Assembly (NCBI GenBank): GCA_025766275.1
Contig: JAFKAC010000037.1
Coordinates: 186,001 to 250,000 of the forward strand
DNA length: 64,000 nucleotides
Direction: 5' to 3'
Origin: Lactarius indigo
Lineage: Eukaryota > Basidiomycota > Agaricomycetes > Russulales > Russulaceae
Both the position numbers and the translations under genes were made by a program. Below the pieces are notes generated by a model. It was not told where the DNA came from. It saw only the letters and a program-made list of their open reading frames with translations, and made no database searches. Positions 30,701-40,008 of this stretch are shown here, one piece after another. Each line of letters begins with the position of its first letter. The first letter of the stretch is position 1.

Positions 30701-32464
30701 AACGTCATCACCCGGCTTACGCAACTTAAGGAAGCACGACAGTTGGCCCAGACCCTTATCAAGAAGGCGCAGGACAGCTGGGTGAAACACCGAGATACTC
30801 CGAAATATCAAATCGGAGACCAAGTGTGGTTAGAAGGAAAACACCTTCGAACCAACCAGCCTACAGCAAAACTTGCGGCGCGACGCCACGGCCCTTTTAA
30901 GATAGTCCAGGTGATGTCCCCATACAATTATCGCCTCGAACTTCCCACACAGTGGAGCATCCACCCGGTGTTTCACATAGATCTTCTCACGCCGTACAAA
31001 AGCACGACCATGCATGGCGAAAATTTCCCTCGACCGCCACCGGATCTTGTGCAAGGGGAGGAAGAATACGAAGTCGAGGCCATTCTGGACTCACGGCATT
31101 TCGGCCGCCGCAAGAAACTCCAATATCTCATCAAATGGAAGGGGTACCCTGACTCGGAGAATCAGTGGGTCGATAAGGACGACGTTTTCGCTCCGGAAGC
31201 GATAGAGGCGTATCAAGCGGCCCGAACGGCCGTACAAAGACTTAAAAGCGAGGATGAGGAGTGTAGGGGAGAGTATCACTCCTACCTTCGTTCCACCTCT
31301 ACGTCTATGCCCACCTCTCCTCTCAGACATGTCACCACGGCGATCCTCCTCGACCAAGTCGCACAAGACGCCGCCAACCTCATCGAAAACGACGAAGAAA
31401 CCGTGGTTCCACAGGTCCAGCTCACTCCGTACACACCTACAAACATGCGAGCGGGGCATATCACCGCTCAAGAATGGGCTAATGTCCTACAGAGGTTCCC
31501 CGACCCGACTCACCAGCCCGACGACGAGCAGCAGCCTGCCGTCCCTCACATCTTCCGAGACGACAACGGCAATCGGGAACCCGTCGCCATCATCCCCCCA
31601 GGTGACGACCTCATCGGCACGAGGGGAATTCTCCCTGCCGACCGTCCCCTCGAAGACCCGACAGGAGTTAGAAGCAGTGGAGGACTGGCGGAGGGTGGCG
31701 AAGGAGTGGGCCGACGAACAACTACGCTTAGCGCAGAAGAGATTGAGCGAGTTGCGGCAGCGCAGGCAGCGCTCCCTACTGACGAAGCTCACGCTGACGA
31801 CGAAGATTACTACCCGGTCAGACATCCCCTCCTTCGAACGCACAGCCACCCTACTAATCCCCGAATCACCCCATGGCTCGTTCACACCGACGGAACCGCC
31901 ATGTCTCGAGGACGTGTGCGACTGCCCGGCGTCGCACTTCACACCCCCATTACGCACGACGACGACCCCGCGCAGGTCCTTGCGCCTGAAGGGTTCCGGG
32001 CGAATCGACAGCCCCATTACATTCACTTCCCCATCACCGGGCCCGATGGCGTAGAGAGGAACGCCAGTCACGTACAGATTGTCGGAGGTGCGAACCCCTT
32101 TGTGCTCGGTCTCATTCCCGGTTCCCCCCACCTCTACGGCAAACCCCTCTACGCTCACCCGATGCTATCGGCTGCGGGACGCGCCTTCATCGCCCACGAG
32201 GACTTGGTCATCCTCGCCTCGGACAAGATCACGGACCGGGCACTGAACCGCATTGGGGACGAGTCCCTGACGGCGGAGGTGACACGCTACCGGGCGGCCG
32301 CGTACGAGGAAGAGCGGCTTGCAGCCCGCATTCGCCAACTCCAGGCTATGCGGCTGTCGGCGAGGGACGACAAGCGGGACTGCATTTATCGGCTCGAGAG
32401 GGCCAACGTATTTGAGAGGATTAGCGAGGAACAGTCTACATGGGCGGCGCGAGACTTTCGGTGA
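27650..32464 (+). CDS. Gy4b Pol polyprotein
   Basis: 1,604 codons, open, almost identical to Gy4a Pol (substitutions include N/S in the protease region, and D/G, Q/R and V/A in the tail). Same domain order: protease, RT with YMDD, RNase H, integrase, chromodomain and the long C-terminal extension. Frameshift heptamer at 27722-27728. Because gag of this copy has a stop upstream, Pol expression by frameshifting should be lost. Confidence 0.94.
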   Translation: MAYRSRKRTRRSKGSDTAGLVGERGFSERLNPSAWVRALNCNSVIMTRFRSLRIPVSIRTNYRMADIRALVDSGATDNFIHPNFAAKMGIGIQPLTQPRKIWNIDNTENKAGSITHFTDLDVYAKGYHRTMRFLITDLGSEEIVLGYPWLATYEPTINWRDAVIHEDVMPIVISTQDSLDRHTVIASALTDEQKEEIILEMNKEEEYTYLRATTSTELAIQARTEEKPTELPAVYQAFQKLFSEEASQRFPPARPWDHAIDFKPGTPSAIDCKIYPLTQEEEGKLREFLDEKLRQGYLRPSISPYASSFFFVKKKDGKLRPVQDYRVINSHTIRNQYPLPLIQDLIYDLSNAYIYTKLDIRWGYNNIRIRDGDQEKAAFKTKFGLFEPTVMFFGLTNSPATFQTMMNHIYRDTIAKHELRGTVIRVYMDDIGIATREGSTSADHIAAVTDVLRVAQDHDLYFKLEKCLFHQPRMDYLGVILEKGVTRMDPVKVRGIKDWPTPTKVRDVRSFLGFCNFYRLFIRGFATHARPLNRLTRKDAEWKWGDDEDRAFRTLKRLVTEEPVLAHPNLQEQFELEVDASGFAVGAVLLQKKNDGRKHPIGYYSATLNEAERNYDIYDLELLAIVKALRHWRPLLAGSPHKIKIFSDHLNLQYWKTPQKISRRVAREVLELMEYDFEIHHIKGKNNGRADALSRRPDYNQGEDDNQGVIVLPPEIFVRAANAARASETHPLLQQPRRIQDPTTIKTWVDAHQLKQIEGEWYKDGRLVVTGPMTAYRAIIHDHHDLPAHGHPGISRTQRIVERHYWWPRLRRDVYEYVVGCADCQRNKVNTRPTRAPLHPITTITDTPFHTIALDFITKLPASQSYDSILTITDHDCSKASIFIPCNEEITAEETAILYVSHVFKRFGLPRKIISDRDPRFTSKFTKEVCRILGITQNISTAYHPRTDGQSERTNQWLEQYLRFWANERQDNWATYLPIAEFAHNNWPHEHTKQSPFMLLMGYNPTADWTDKPSPIPNVITRLTQLKEARQLAQTLIKKAQDSWVKHRDTPKYQIGDQVWLEGKHLRTNQPTAKLAARRHGPFKIVQVMSPYNYRLELPTQWSIHPVFHIDLLTPYKSTTMHGENFPRPPPDLVQGEEEYEVEAILDSRHFGRRKKLQYLIKWKGYPDSENQWVDKDDVFAPEAIEAYQAARTAVQRLKSEDEECRGEYHSYLRSTSTSMPTSPLRHVTTAILLDQVAQDAANLIENDEETVVPQVQLTPYTPTNMRAGHITAQEWANVLQRFPDPTHQPDDEQQPAVPHIFRDDNGNREPVAIIPPGDDLIGTRGILPADRPLEDPTGVRSSGGLAEGGEGVGRRTTTLSAEEIERVAAAQAALPTDEAHADDEDYYPVRHPLLRTHSHPTNPRITPWLVHTDGTAMSRGRVRLPGVALHTPITHDDDPAQVLAPEGFRANRQPHYIHFPITGPDGVERNASHVQIVGGANPFVLGLIPGSPHLYGKPLYAHPMLSAAGRAFIAHEDLVILASDKITDRALNRIGDESLTAEVTRYRAAAYEEERLAARIRQLQAMRLSARDDKRDCIYRLERANVFERISEEQSTWAARDFR

Positions 32465-32494
32465 GTCTGGGGTCTCACGCTAAAAAGGGGGTGA

Positions 32495-32960
32495 TGTCAC
32501 GGTTCGTCTCTTTGGACCCTTACTGTACCGGTTGTGGCTACGGCTGTAAGGTATATTAGTCACGGACTCGGAGTTTACGATAGGAGTTAGGTGTTGAGGA
32601 TGACTCGATCCTAGTACGAGTAGTAGTAGTATTAGGATTGCGGTACTTACGCGATACGTTGGACGCTACGATACGGTGACTCATAGCAGCGCTTGAAAGC
32701 CTGCTTTTCTTGTATTTAAGGTAGCTGCAGAAGACCAAGATACGCCATCTTGGTCTTCTTCAATCGTCACTTTCTTGTCCCACGCTTTCTTGCCCTCACA
32801 TCTTCGCTTCGCCTCCACTTGAGTAGGAGTGCTGCAATTATACTAGTATCTTCGAATATCTAGGAGAAGCCTTCGTGCCATACGCCTTAGTGCGTGATCA
32901 GCTAAGTCACCAAGTCGCCTTATCGAGCTCAAGTCGAGCTGACGCTGTGACGGCGTTACA
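32495..32960 (+). repeat. Gy4b 3' LTR
   Basis: 466 bp; preceded by the polypurine tract TAAAAAGGGGGTGA (32481-32494) and followed by TSD CTCCA. Confidence 0.95.
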
Positions 32961-32965
32961 CTCCA

Positions 32966-33383
32966 GCGGGACTTGCAACATCTTGTGGCGGTCAGCGTAC
33001 TTTTTGTCCAGGAACAACGAGGTTGCTCCGGAGTCTACCATGGCTGCTACTTTTACAGTACGATGACGTCCTTGTAATTCAACAGAAATATGAAAATGGG
33101 ATCTGCTATCTTTTGTTTCGGGAATAATACATGAAGAAAGCGCTGCATCAGAAATCATCACTTGCGGCGCTGCTACAAATTGTGGAGCAATCGGAACACT
33201 AATACTATTGTTCATCTCCGAGGCAGATGTAGATGTAGAATCAGAACAGGAGGCCGAGACATCACTACTATCAACTTTACAGGCAGAAACAGAATGGTAC
33301 GTAGGAATTACAGATTGGTCCGAGTCCGAAACGAGGCGAGATCGTAGGCATATCTTACAACTACATGAAGCTGAGTCAACCAT
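32966..33383 (-). CDS. Gy2b pol, N-terminal/protease segment
   Basis: Starts at ATG 33383, but the frame is open farther upstream, overlapping the gag end in the -1 frame. A Cys-rich lead (SCSCKICLRSR), a Ser-rich linker, then the protease active site (AAMVDSGATSLFLDKKYA), ending at the Gy4b junction and continuing at 25263. The gag stop region reads G GCT TTT TAG (33428-33437), a weaker slippery candidate than in other families. Confidence 0.85.
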
Positions 33384-33427
33384 ATCTGTTTTACAGGGGG
33401 AGTCCGCAGCTATGACTACCCCTGGAT

Positions 33428-34654
33428 CTAAAAAGCCGCCTTAAGAGCGTTGATTTGCTCTTGTTGGGCGGTGAGCGCCGCCAATAACTTTGCCACGTCT
33501 GCCTGGGACGTATTGGCTTTGGGCGGTGTAGAAGTACTTGATTGGGCAGTGGAAGCTGCCGACTGACTGGAAGAAGGTTGGGAGGGGGTCTCCTCGCTAC
33601 TGGCCGCAGCTTTCGCTTTGGCGGGTTTCCCCATGAATTTGAGCATGCAGATGGGTGCCCTATGTCCGACCTTTTGACAATGGTGGCACACGTCGCGTTC
33701 GTGGTTTCCATCCTTCTTTGAGTGGTCCTTAGAACCACACCCGTAACACTTGCCTTGCATGTGTTTTTGATAGTCCTGCCAGGTCTTTCCGCCGGATGCG
33801 GGCTTGCTCGTGCCGGATCCCTGCTGACGTGATGCGTCAACTTGCATCGCGTCTGGATCGGACGGCTTGCCTGCAGGCAAGATCGACTGGCTAGACGAAC
33901 CGCCCTTCTTCTCCGAGTCCCTCTGTCTCAGTCGCTGATCTAGCGACTGTGAGACCTGCTTGAGGTCGTCGAAGTCGACGTGGGCCTTGTCCGTCAAGGC
34001 TAAGGCGTCTTTTATGCGGTCCGAGAGACCGTCGTAGAAGCGGGTGCGGAGGTCTGCTTTTGACCATCCAGTCTGTCCAGAGTACTGTTTGAACACGGAT
34101 CGGTACTCTGCAACCGATCCGCGGCCCTGTTTTGTCTTCTTCAGCTGCTCCCTCGCTGTCTCTGTAGTGTCGAGGGGCGAGAACCGTCGGTTGAACTCTT
34201 TGACGAATTCGTCCCAAGAGCTACCGAATGGAATGTTGTTTGACTGAAGTTGTTCGAGGTAAGGGAGAGCCCATGATTTGGCTTCCCCTTCCATGAGGTT
34301 AAGAACCACCATGATCCAGCGGTCTTCTGCCCGGAAGTACATGCCCTGGGCTGGGTCCCAGGTGTTCATAGCGTCCTGCTGTGAGCCTGCCCAATTATGG
34401 AAGGCTGCAAGGAAGTGACGGGCATCTGTAGAGTTGCCTTTCCCATCCCAGGCTTTGGGACGGGCCACTACTTCCTTGTGTTTGGTGCTGGGCTTGGCCG
34501 CGGTTGCTGAAACCTGTGCGGTCAAGTCTGTGACTTTTTGTGTGAGTATGCCGACTACTTGGCCTAAATCGCTTATAAGGCGCAAGCAGTCGTTAAGAGT
34601 TGGGGGCGGAGCAGGAGCTGTGGGTGTAGGTGGAGTGGCGGCGGCGGCGGACAT
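33428..34654 (-). CDS. Gy2b Gag
   Basis: 408 codons from ATG 34654: Pro/Ala-rich lead, helical coiled-coil start (LNDCLRLISDLGQ), Ty3-type capsid (~70-240; YFRAEDRWIMVVLNLMEGEA, WDEFVKEFNRRF), then Cys/His knuckles (CYGCGSKDHSKK and CHHCQKVGHRAPIC). The same frame is open upstream of this ATG for at least ~90 codons (EEKEWIKNFDNWDNFDEDEQ), so the true N-terminus may be longer. Belongs to a different Gag lineage from Gy1 and Gy3-Gy5. Confidence 0.88.
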   Translation of the reverse strand: MSAAAATPPTPTAPAPPPTLNDCLRLISDLGQVVGILTQKVTDLTAQVSATAAKPSTKHKEVVARPKAWDGKGNSTDARHFLAAFHNWAGSQQDAMNTWDPAQGMYFRAEDRWIMVVLNLMEGEAKSWALPYLEQLQSNNIPFGSSWDEFVKEFNRRFSPLDTTETAREQLKKTKQGRGSVAEYRSVFKQYSGQTGWSKADLRTRFYDGLSDRIKDALALTDKAHVDFDDLKQVSQSLDQRLRQRDSEKKGGSSSQSILPAGKPSDPDAMQVDASRQQGSGTSKPASGGKTWQDYQKHMQGKCYGCGSKDHSKKDGNHERDVCHHCQKVGHRAPICMLKFMGKPAKAKAAASSEETPSQPSSSQSAASTAQSSTSTPPKANTSQADVAKLLAALTAQQEQINALKAAF

Positions 34655-34790
34655 CTTATCTAACTCGTCTTGTCTTTTTCTTTCCTCGTACTTTTTAATC
34701 GACTCCCGTCTGTCTTCGATGAGGCGAAGCTGTTCGTCTTCGTCGAAGTTGTCCCAGTTGTCGAAGTTCTTGATCCACTCTTTTTCTTCT

Positions 34791-35411
34791 TTAGAGAGGA
34801 TCGTTCTGTACTTGGACGTTACTCCTGTGGGATACTGAGCTTGTGCCTGAGCTGCTCTCTGTTTCCCTTTGGGAGCTATCGTGGGAGTGGACGGATGGGG
34901 GAGGAGAAAGTTCGGGGACTAGAGCTGCCGCGAAGGCGATCAGCTGAGGGACGGTAAAAGGGGTGCCGGCAACAAGGCCAAATGCTCCATGAAGTTCTAG
35001 AAGGGCGAAACGGAAATCTCTGTTGTAATAAATGGCGCGGACGTATGCTTCCGCGTCGTTTTGTGGTTCGCCTTCTAAAGAGAACCTGTAGTGGACTTCT
35101 TCACCAGCAAAAACTTCTTGCTGATGAACTACAGGGGGTGCTTGGGGGTCGTCAATGAGTGTCTCGTTGGAGGAGGAGTGCGCTGAGTGATAGGAGTGCT
35201 CCGAAGCTACTGTCGGAGTAGGAGATGCAAATCGGGGTGAGGGGATTGGGTCAGAGGACGATTGACCTGCTCCCTGAACGTGTAGCGATGCCGAAGCAGA
35301 GGCTGAATTTGGAGTGAAATACGAATGTGGGGGTGACGGGGGCGCTGGAACAGGAAGAACTGTTTCCTGTCTCCTCCGGAAGATACGTCGAAGACATTGA
35401 CGAACGTTCAC
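34791..35411 (-). CDS. Gy2b leader ORF (ORF0), overlapping the upstream gag frame
   Basis: About 206 open codons between the 5' LTR and gag, in a different frame from gag (gag is +1 to it) and overlapping the upstream extension of gag. A basic N-terminus (RRIFRRRQ), a Ser/Pro-rich middle and a more ordered part (DFRFALLELHGAFG). The ORF begins at GTG with no ATG. It could be the first part of Gag joined by frameshift or splicing, or a chance frame. I recognise no family. Confidence 0.4.
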   Translation of the reverse strand: MNVRQCLRRIFRRRQETVLPVPAPPSPPHSYFTPNSASASASLHVQGAGQSSSDPIPSPRFASPTPTVASEHSYHSAHSSSNETLIDDPQAPPVVHQQEVFAGEEVHYRFSLEGEPQNDAEAYVRAIYYNRDFRFALLELHGAFGLVAGTPFTVPQLIAFAAALVPELSPPPSVHSHDSSQRETESSSGTSSVSHRSNVQVQNDPL

Positions 35412-36001
35412 AAATATGCGAGGCAGTTTGGAAATGGGGGGTGGTATAATGTGACGACGTGTTACGACGACCGCGAAGCGCTAAGTCGAAGGTGATTGGA
35501 GAGTCCGACCAAGCAAGACCAATACACAGTGATAGTTTCACACTGCGCGAGGCTGCGGCGATAACGGAACACTCAGGAAATGGGTAATGGGTTTGTGCAA
35601 GAACACAAGGCTGTCTGCCGCAGTCTCCTCGACCTATTGGCTGCCTCTCACGCCGAAGCGCTCTCAAACTTTTCTGTTTACTTCGCGTACAGCTGTCGCA
35701 GGCTAGGCCTGGCAGGCTTCTCCTCCACTTGCAGCTTATCTGGTGTGGTGACCAGTTCTGCAAGCAGTACCCAGGAACTTTACTGATGACCAGATAAAGT
35801 CCTATAGGCAAGCACAATCTATGCCGATTTTATGGACACTAGAGTTGTACCAAGATAGCGCAGATTCTGCGTACGAAGGTCCACAGGCAAAGAGTGAGGT
35901 GTGTGACACAAAGGACTTGTGGTCGTCAACCACCTAGAAGGATAGAAGGAAAACGCTGGTAAACAAGAGTGAAGAGGCATGTGAAAAGGAACTTGTCCTA
36001 A
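35412..36001 (-). other. Gy2b untranslated leader and primer site
   Basis: About 590 bp without a convincing gene. Next to the 5' LTR the minus strand reads TTAGGACAAGTTCC. AGGACAAGTT is complementary to AACTTGTCCT in the LTR (complement of 36263-36274 region), ~36 bp downstream of TATATAAA, the self-primer arrangement of the other families; here the segment lies in the loop of a hairpin formed by CCTGAGTGG and CCACTCAGG. One of the two LTR copies has a G in place of A in this segment. Confidence 0.55.
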
Positions 36002-36776
36002 TGTAGCGGTATGACTTATCGCGTACAACTAGACCAAGGTGAAGGTAAGTGAACTGAACTGGTATACACCCAAGCCTAGCGCGGAGACAAGTCACGCACC
36101 GAACGTACAGTCACAACGGAGAGTATGCACACTTGAGGTCTTTGTACAAGACCAAAGGCAAGGTGATCACGCTGTGGCACGCTGAGTGGAGAACCAAGAG
36201 GACAAGTTAACATTGGGGAAGTAAGGGAAGTACAAGGGAGATACGCACCTGAGTGGAGAACCAAGAGGGCAAGTTGGTTCCACTCAGGACGCTACATGAG
36301 GGTTTATATACACTGCTGCGGCTGAGTTCGAATTACTATAGAACCTTGTTACTAAAGGTACGTGTAATAGTAATGAGTCAGACGCTGACGCGTCGTGTCT
36401 AATAATAGCGTTATCTTATTGTGCTGACTGATGCACAGTCATTAACGCTGACAGAACAATGACGTGTCCTTATCTATGAGTCACAACCCTATGACAACGT
36501 AGTCTAGAACTATCTAGAATGTTCCCTGCTTATCGTCCAATGAGAAACTACTATACTAATGAGGAATGTGCCCAAAGGGGTGACATCCAATAAGGAAGTT
36601 ACTATCCCAGGGTCACGTGCTTGTGGGTGCACATGTTGGCATCACGTGACTAACCATCTTATCATATCTAATGATAAGGACTTGGATGTGTTGACACAAC
36701 GTTGGAGGCTCATATCTTCACCGAATAAATCCATAAAAATACGGAAAAATAAGGTAAAAATAGAGCGTCCGTGACA
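36002..36776 (-). repeat. Gy2b 5' LTR
   Basis: 775 bp, near-identical to 13353-14127. Followed by CCGAT (36777-36781), after which Gy3 RT resumes. Confidence 0.95.
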
Positions 36777-36781
36777 CCGAT

Positions 36782-38032
36782 GTCATCCATGTAGACTCGA
36801 ATAATGGTGCCGCGTTTTTCGTGTTTTGCGATGACATCCCTGAAGATGAAGTTCATCATTGTCTGGAACGTTGCGGGAGAGTTGGTTAGGCCAAAAAACA
36901 TCACCGTTGGTTCGAATAGTCCGTAGCGCGTCTTAAACACCGCCTTTTCTTCATCTCCTTCCTTGATTCGTACGTTATTGTATCCCCATCTGACATCGAG
37001 TTTGGTATAGATGTGGGCGTTACTTAGATCAGTGATGAGATCTGATATTAGCGGAAGTGGATATTGGTTGCGGATAGTAACCGCGTTGATCTTCCGATAG
37101 TCCTGAACGGGTCGTAGTTTCCCGTCCTTCTTTTTAATAAAAAAGAAGGATGACACGTATGGGGATTTAGAGGGTTGTATGTACCCCTTTTTTAGTTGTT
37201 CGTCGATCCATTCGCGCAATTTCTTGTCTTCTTCTTGGGTCATAGGGTATATTTTGCAATCGATAGCGTCTGCTGTCCCTGGTTTGAATTCGATGGCGTG
37301 ATCCCAGGGCCTGCTGGGTGGAAACCTGTCCGATGCTTCTTCGCTGAAGAGACGTTCAAATTCACGGTATTCGGGGGGTAACTCAGCTTTAGTGACATAT
37401 TGCTGAGCAGCAATGGCGAGGTCGGTGGCGGTGGCTCTAATTCGGCACCCTTCTTCGAATTGTTGCCATTGTTCATCTGTGATAACACAAGAGTGCACGA
37501 CTTCATAGTCGTCGTTCTGAATGGTGGTTGCCGCGATTGTTGTTGTTGTTTTGAGATAAGGGTTGGTCGAGCGAATGATAATGGGGAGCATGTCCTCGTG
37601 GATAGCGGCTTGTGACCATTTGATGTGGGGATCATAGATGGCAAGCCAAGGGTATCCGAGTACGATGTCTTCATTGCCAATATCTGTAATAAGGAAGCGT
37701 ATTTCCTTATGGATTCCTTTAGTTTGGACGTCGACATCGGTATAATGAGTGATACGCCCCGATTTGTTTTCTGTGTTGTCGATATTCCATATTTTCTTCG
37801 GGACGTCAAGTAATTTAGTCCCAAGCCCCATCCTTTTTGCAAAGGAGGGTTTCATGAAGCAATGAGTCGCTCCTGAGTCAACTAATGCTCGTATGTCGGC
37901 CATTGCGTAACTGGTGCGAATCGATACTGGAACTCTCATAGAACGATAGCGAGTCATGATTACACTGTTACAATTAACTGCCCTCACCCAGGCCGATGGG
38001 TTCAGGCGTCCTGAAAACCCTCCTTTTTCCAC
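36782..38032 (-). CDS. Gy3 pol, N-terminus to RT (split by Gy2b)
   Basis: Opens in the -1 frame from gag at the G GGT TTT heptamer (38014-38020): GGFSGRLNPSAWVRA, protease (LVDSGATHCFMKPSF), a linker, and RT up to VYMDDIG where Gy2b inserted. The frame continues at 13352 after removal of Gy2b and one TSD. No stop in this half. Confidence 0.92.
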
Positions 38033-40008
38033 AACTGCTGGAGGATAATGTCCTTTACGTCGTCTGATTCTCCGGCTACTCCATTAAGCCAGTCACTGGC
38101 ACGCTGTTGAGGGGGCACTTCTTGGACCGCCCTGGTAGCGACTTCTGGTTCTTGTTGGTGATAGTCAGTGTCGGCGTACCGACTGGTTGATGCTTGGGGT
38201 TGATATCCCCCTTGCGGTTGTCTGCAATTGCGGGCCATGTGTCCGTCCTTTCCACAGTTATAACATGTGACTGGCCTTTGGTTATTACACCCCCCTCCTC
38301 TCTGTAAAAACCCTCCTCTTGGTCGGTATAGGGGACGAGGGGCGAGTATGTCTTCCGCTCCTACGAGTCGCCCTCGAATGCAGTCTGCAGAGGTATCCAT
38401 GGCGTTTGGATCTCGTAAATTCCTCGGCTGCCATGAACTTCTTGGTGGTCCCTGCCATTGCCGTTGTTGTCGTTGCCTTCCTTGTCCTTGTCCAGGGGGA
38501 ACTCCCTTGTTCAGCACCGCTTTAAGGTGAAGATACTGCTGTTGGCGAGTGGTAGCCGCTTCTTTCCACTCGCGGTAGTTTCGGGGATTGTCGAGGGTGT
38601 AGACCTTTTCATATAGGTCTTTTGGTAATCCGCTCGCAAATAAGTCTAGCGTCTGCGGATCATCGAGTCGATACTGAGCGCGGCGTATCAGTTGCTCGAA
38701 TTGGGTGCAATACTCATCTAGATTGCCTCCAATCATTCTGACTCCTTTCTTAAGCTCGTATTGAGCTTGTTCTTGTTCCATCGTGTTGCGGAAGCGCTGC
38801 ATGAAGCTGCACGTGATTTCGTTCCATAGTCCCTCACTAGTTCGGGGTATACCGGCTTGTATCTGGCCATTAAGCCAGGTAAGCATTGCCAACACCCATT
38901 CGCTGACGTTGACGCCTTTGATGTAAGATAGGAAGAGTAGAGCTCGTCGATAGGGCGTGGCCATTATGCCTTCGTCTGCGTTCATGCCCCAATAGACATG
39001 CCATTGAGTGAGAAACGCTTCGACTTTGGCGCGTTCTCCGTCAAATACTGTGGGTGCTTTGCCAGCTAACTTGTTACTTGGAGGGGGAACAATAGGACCT
39101 GCACCTGGTAATCCTCCTCCTGGTGGTCCTCCTCCTGGTGGTCCTCCTGGGAATCCTCCAGGGAATCCTTCAAACCCCGGTCCTCTTGGTGGGGGTCCTC
39201 CACCTCCTCTACCGGGTAGATCACCAGGGGGTCCACCTCCTCCACTGGGGGGATCGGCTACGTCGGGTCCAATGGCGCGATGGATTGCTACGTCGTCGTC
39301 AGTCATTCGATGACCAGTGTATGGGTTAATAGGAGCTAGATTAGCTCGCGATTCTTCTGTAATGTGTCTTTGCTCCTCCAGGGCGATCTGATCCCTTGCT
39401 TCGCTGGTGAGATATACCTCTTCTTGAGTGATGGTGGCGGTCGCCATTGCGACTGCTGGGCTATGGATGTGGATTACTTCTGGTTCGGGTTGATGAATAG
39501 TTAACGACTCAGTTCGTTGTATGATATGGTCGCCGATAGCCCCTAGGCTTGCTTCTTCAGCTGGCGTTGTTCCTCGACTTGGCGACTGTTGACTATCGGA
39601 GGCTTCTTCTCCGCTGATCCCTTCGTCGGTATGTTCTTGTGCTTGTCCGTCAATAGGACTGTAATCTGCACGGCTATTAAGCTCTCGTGCGTTGATATCG
39701 CAGTTGTAGTTTCTTCCTGCTGGTCGTACAATGTCCCAGCGATGATCTATAGGGTTCCAAATAACCTCGACCCAACAGAGATGTTCGAAGTTAAACTCAA
39801 CGGGTCGGTAACGGTTAGGACCGTTGAACTCTACAAAATATCCGGTGTCTTCTCCTCTTTCTCTCCACTGAGCTGCTCCTAAGAATCTTGTTGGTACGTT
39901 GCGGTCTCCTCGTCGTTCAATATGATAGGGACGGAAAGACGTCCACTGGTCTCTGGTCGAGTACGCCACGATGAGAATCTTGGTCTTAATGTTACGCTCC
40001 ACCGGCAT
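38002..40008 (-). CDS. Gy3 Gag
   Basis: 668 open codons. An ATG exists at 40006-40008, inside U5 of the LTR, in frame; the position equivalent to the Gy4/Gy5 start is a GTG (39967-39969, ATCGTGGCG). N-terminal domain (TGYFVEFNGPNRYRPVEF, WNPIDHRWDIVRPAGR) closely resembles Gy4 Gag; acidic linker, Gly/Pro-rich segment, capsid (WHVYWGMNADEGIM), one knuckle (CYNCGKDGHMARNC). Ends EGFQDA at the frameshift site. Confidence 0.9.
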   Translation of the reverse strand: MPVERNIKTKILIVAYSTRDQWTSFRPYHIERRGDRNVPTRFLGAAQWRERGEDTGYFVEFNGPNRYRPVEFNFEHLCWVEVIWNPIDHRWDIVRPAGRNYNCDINARELNSRADYSPIDGQAQEHTDEGISGEEASDSQQSPSRGTTPAEEASLGAIGDHIIQRTESLTIHQPEPEVIHIHSPAVAMATATITQEEVYLTSEARDQIALEEQRHITEESRANLAPINPYTGHRMTDDDVAIHRAIGPDVADPPSGGGGPPGDLPGRGGGGPPPRGPGFEGFPGGFPGGPPGGGPPGGGLPGAGPIVPPPSNKLAGKAPTVFDGERAKVEAFLTQWHVYWGMNADEGIMATPYRRALLFLSYIKGVNVSEWVLAMLTWLNGQIQAGIPRTSEGLWNEITCSFMQRFRNTMEQEQAQYELKKGVRMIGGNLDEYCTQFEQLIRRAQYRLDDPQTLDLFASGLPKDLYEKVYTLDNPRNYREWKEAATTRQQQYLHLKAVLNKGVPPGQGQGRQRQQRQWQGPPRSSWQPRNLRDPNAMDTSADCIRGRLVGAEDILAPRPLYRPRGGFLQRGGGCNNQRPVTCYNCGKDGHMARNCRQPQGGYQPQASTSRYADTDYHQQEPEVATRAVQEVPPQQRASDWLNGVAGESDDVKDIILQQLWKKEGFQDA

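Larger units (their letters stand above)
25264..32960 (+). mobile_element. Gy4b: second Gy4 copy, opposite orientation, gag nonsense
   Basis: 7,697 bp, same length as Gy4a; LTRs 25264-25729 and 32495-32960; TSD CTCCA (25259-25263 and 32961-32965), inserted in Gy2b protease. The LTRs differ at about three positions. Gag has one TGA (26853-26855) where Gy4a has CGA. Pol is open. With Gy4a it makes a 7.7-kb inverted repeat around a 2.57-kb spacer. Confidence 0.97.
13353..36776 (-). mobile_element. Gy2b: intact-looking chromovirus inserted in Gy3 RT, hosting Gy4a and Gy4b
   Basis: Own sequence: 13353-14993, 22696-25263 and 32966-36776 (about 8.0 kb). The 775-bp LTRs are nearly identical (a few differences). 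The TSD CCGAT (13348-13352 and 36777-36781) falls in the YMDD region of Gy3 RT. Gag and all pol segments are open, so only the two Gy4 insertions visibly disrupt it. Chromodomain at the Pol C-terminus, with no long extension. Confidence 0.95.

Noticed and set aside
14994..32960. Gy4a/Gy4b inverted repeat as an assembly artefact
   Set aside because: Each copy has its own perfect TSD and private substitutions (TGA 26853, LTR differences), so two real insertions are more likely.
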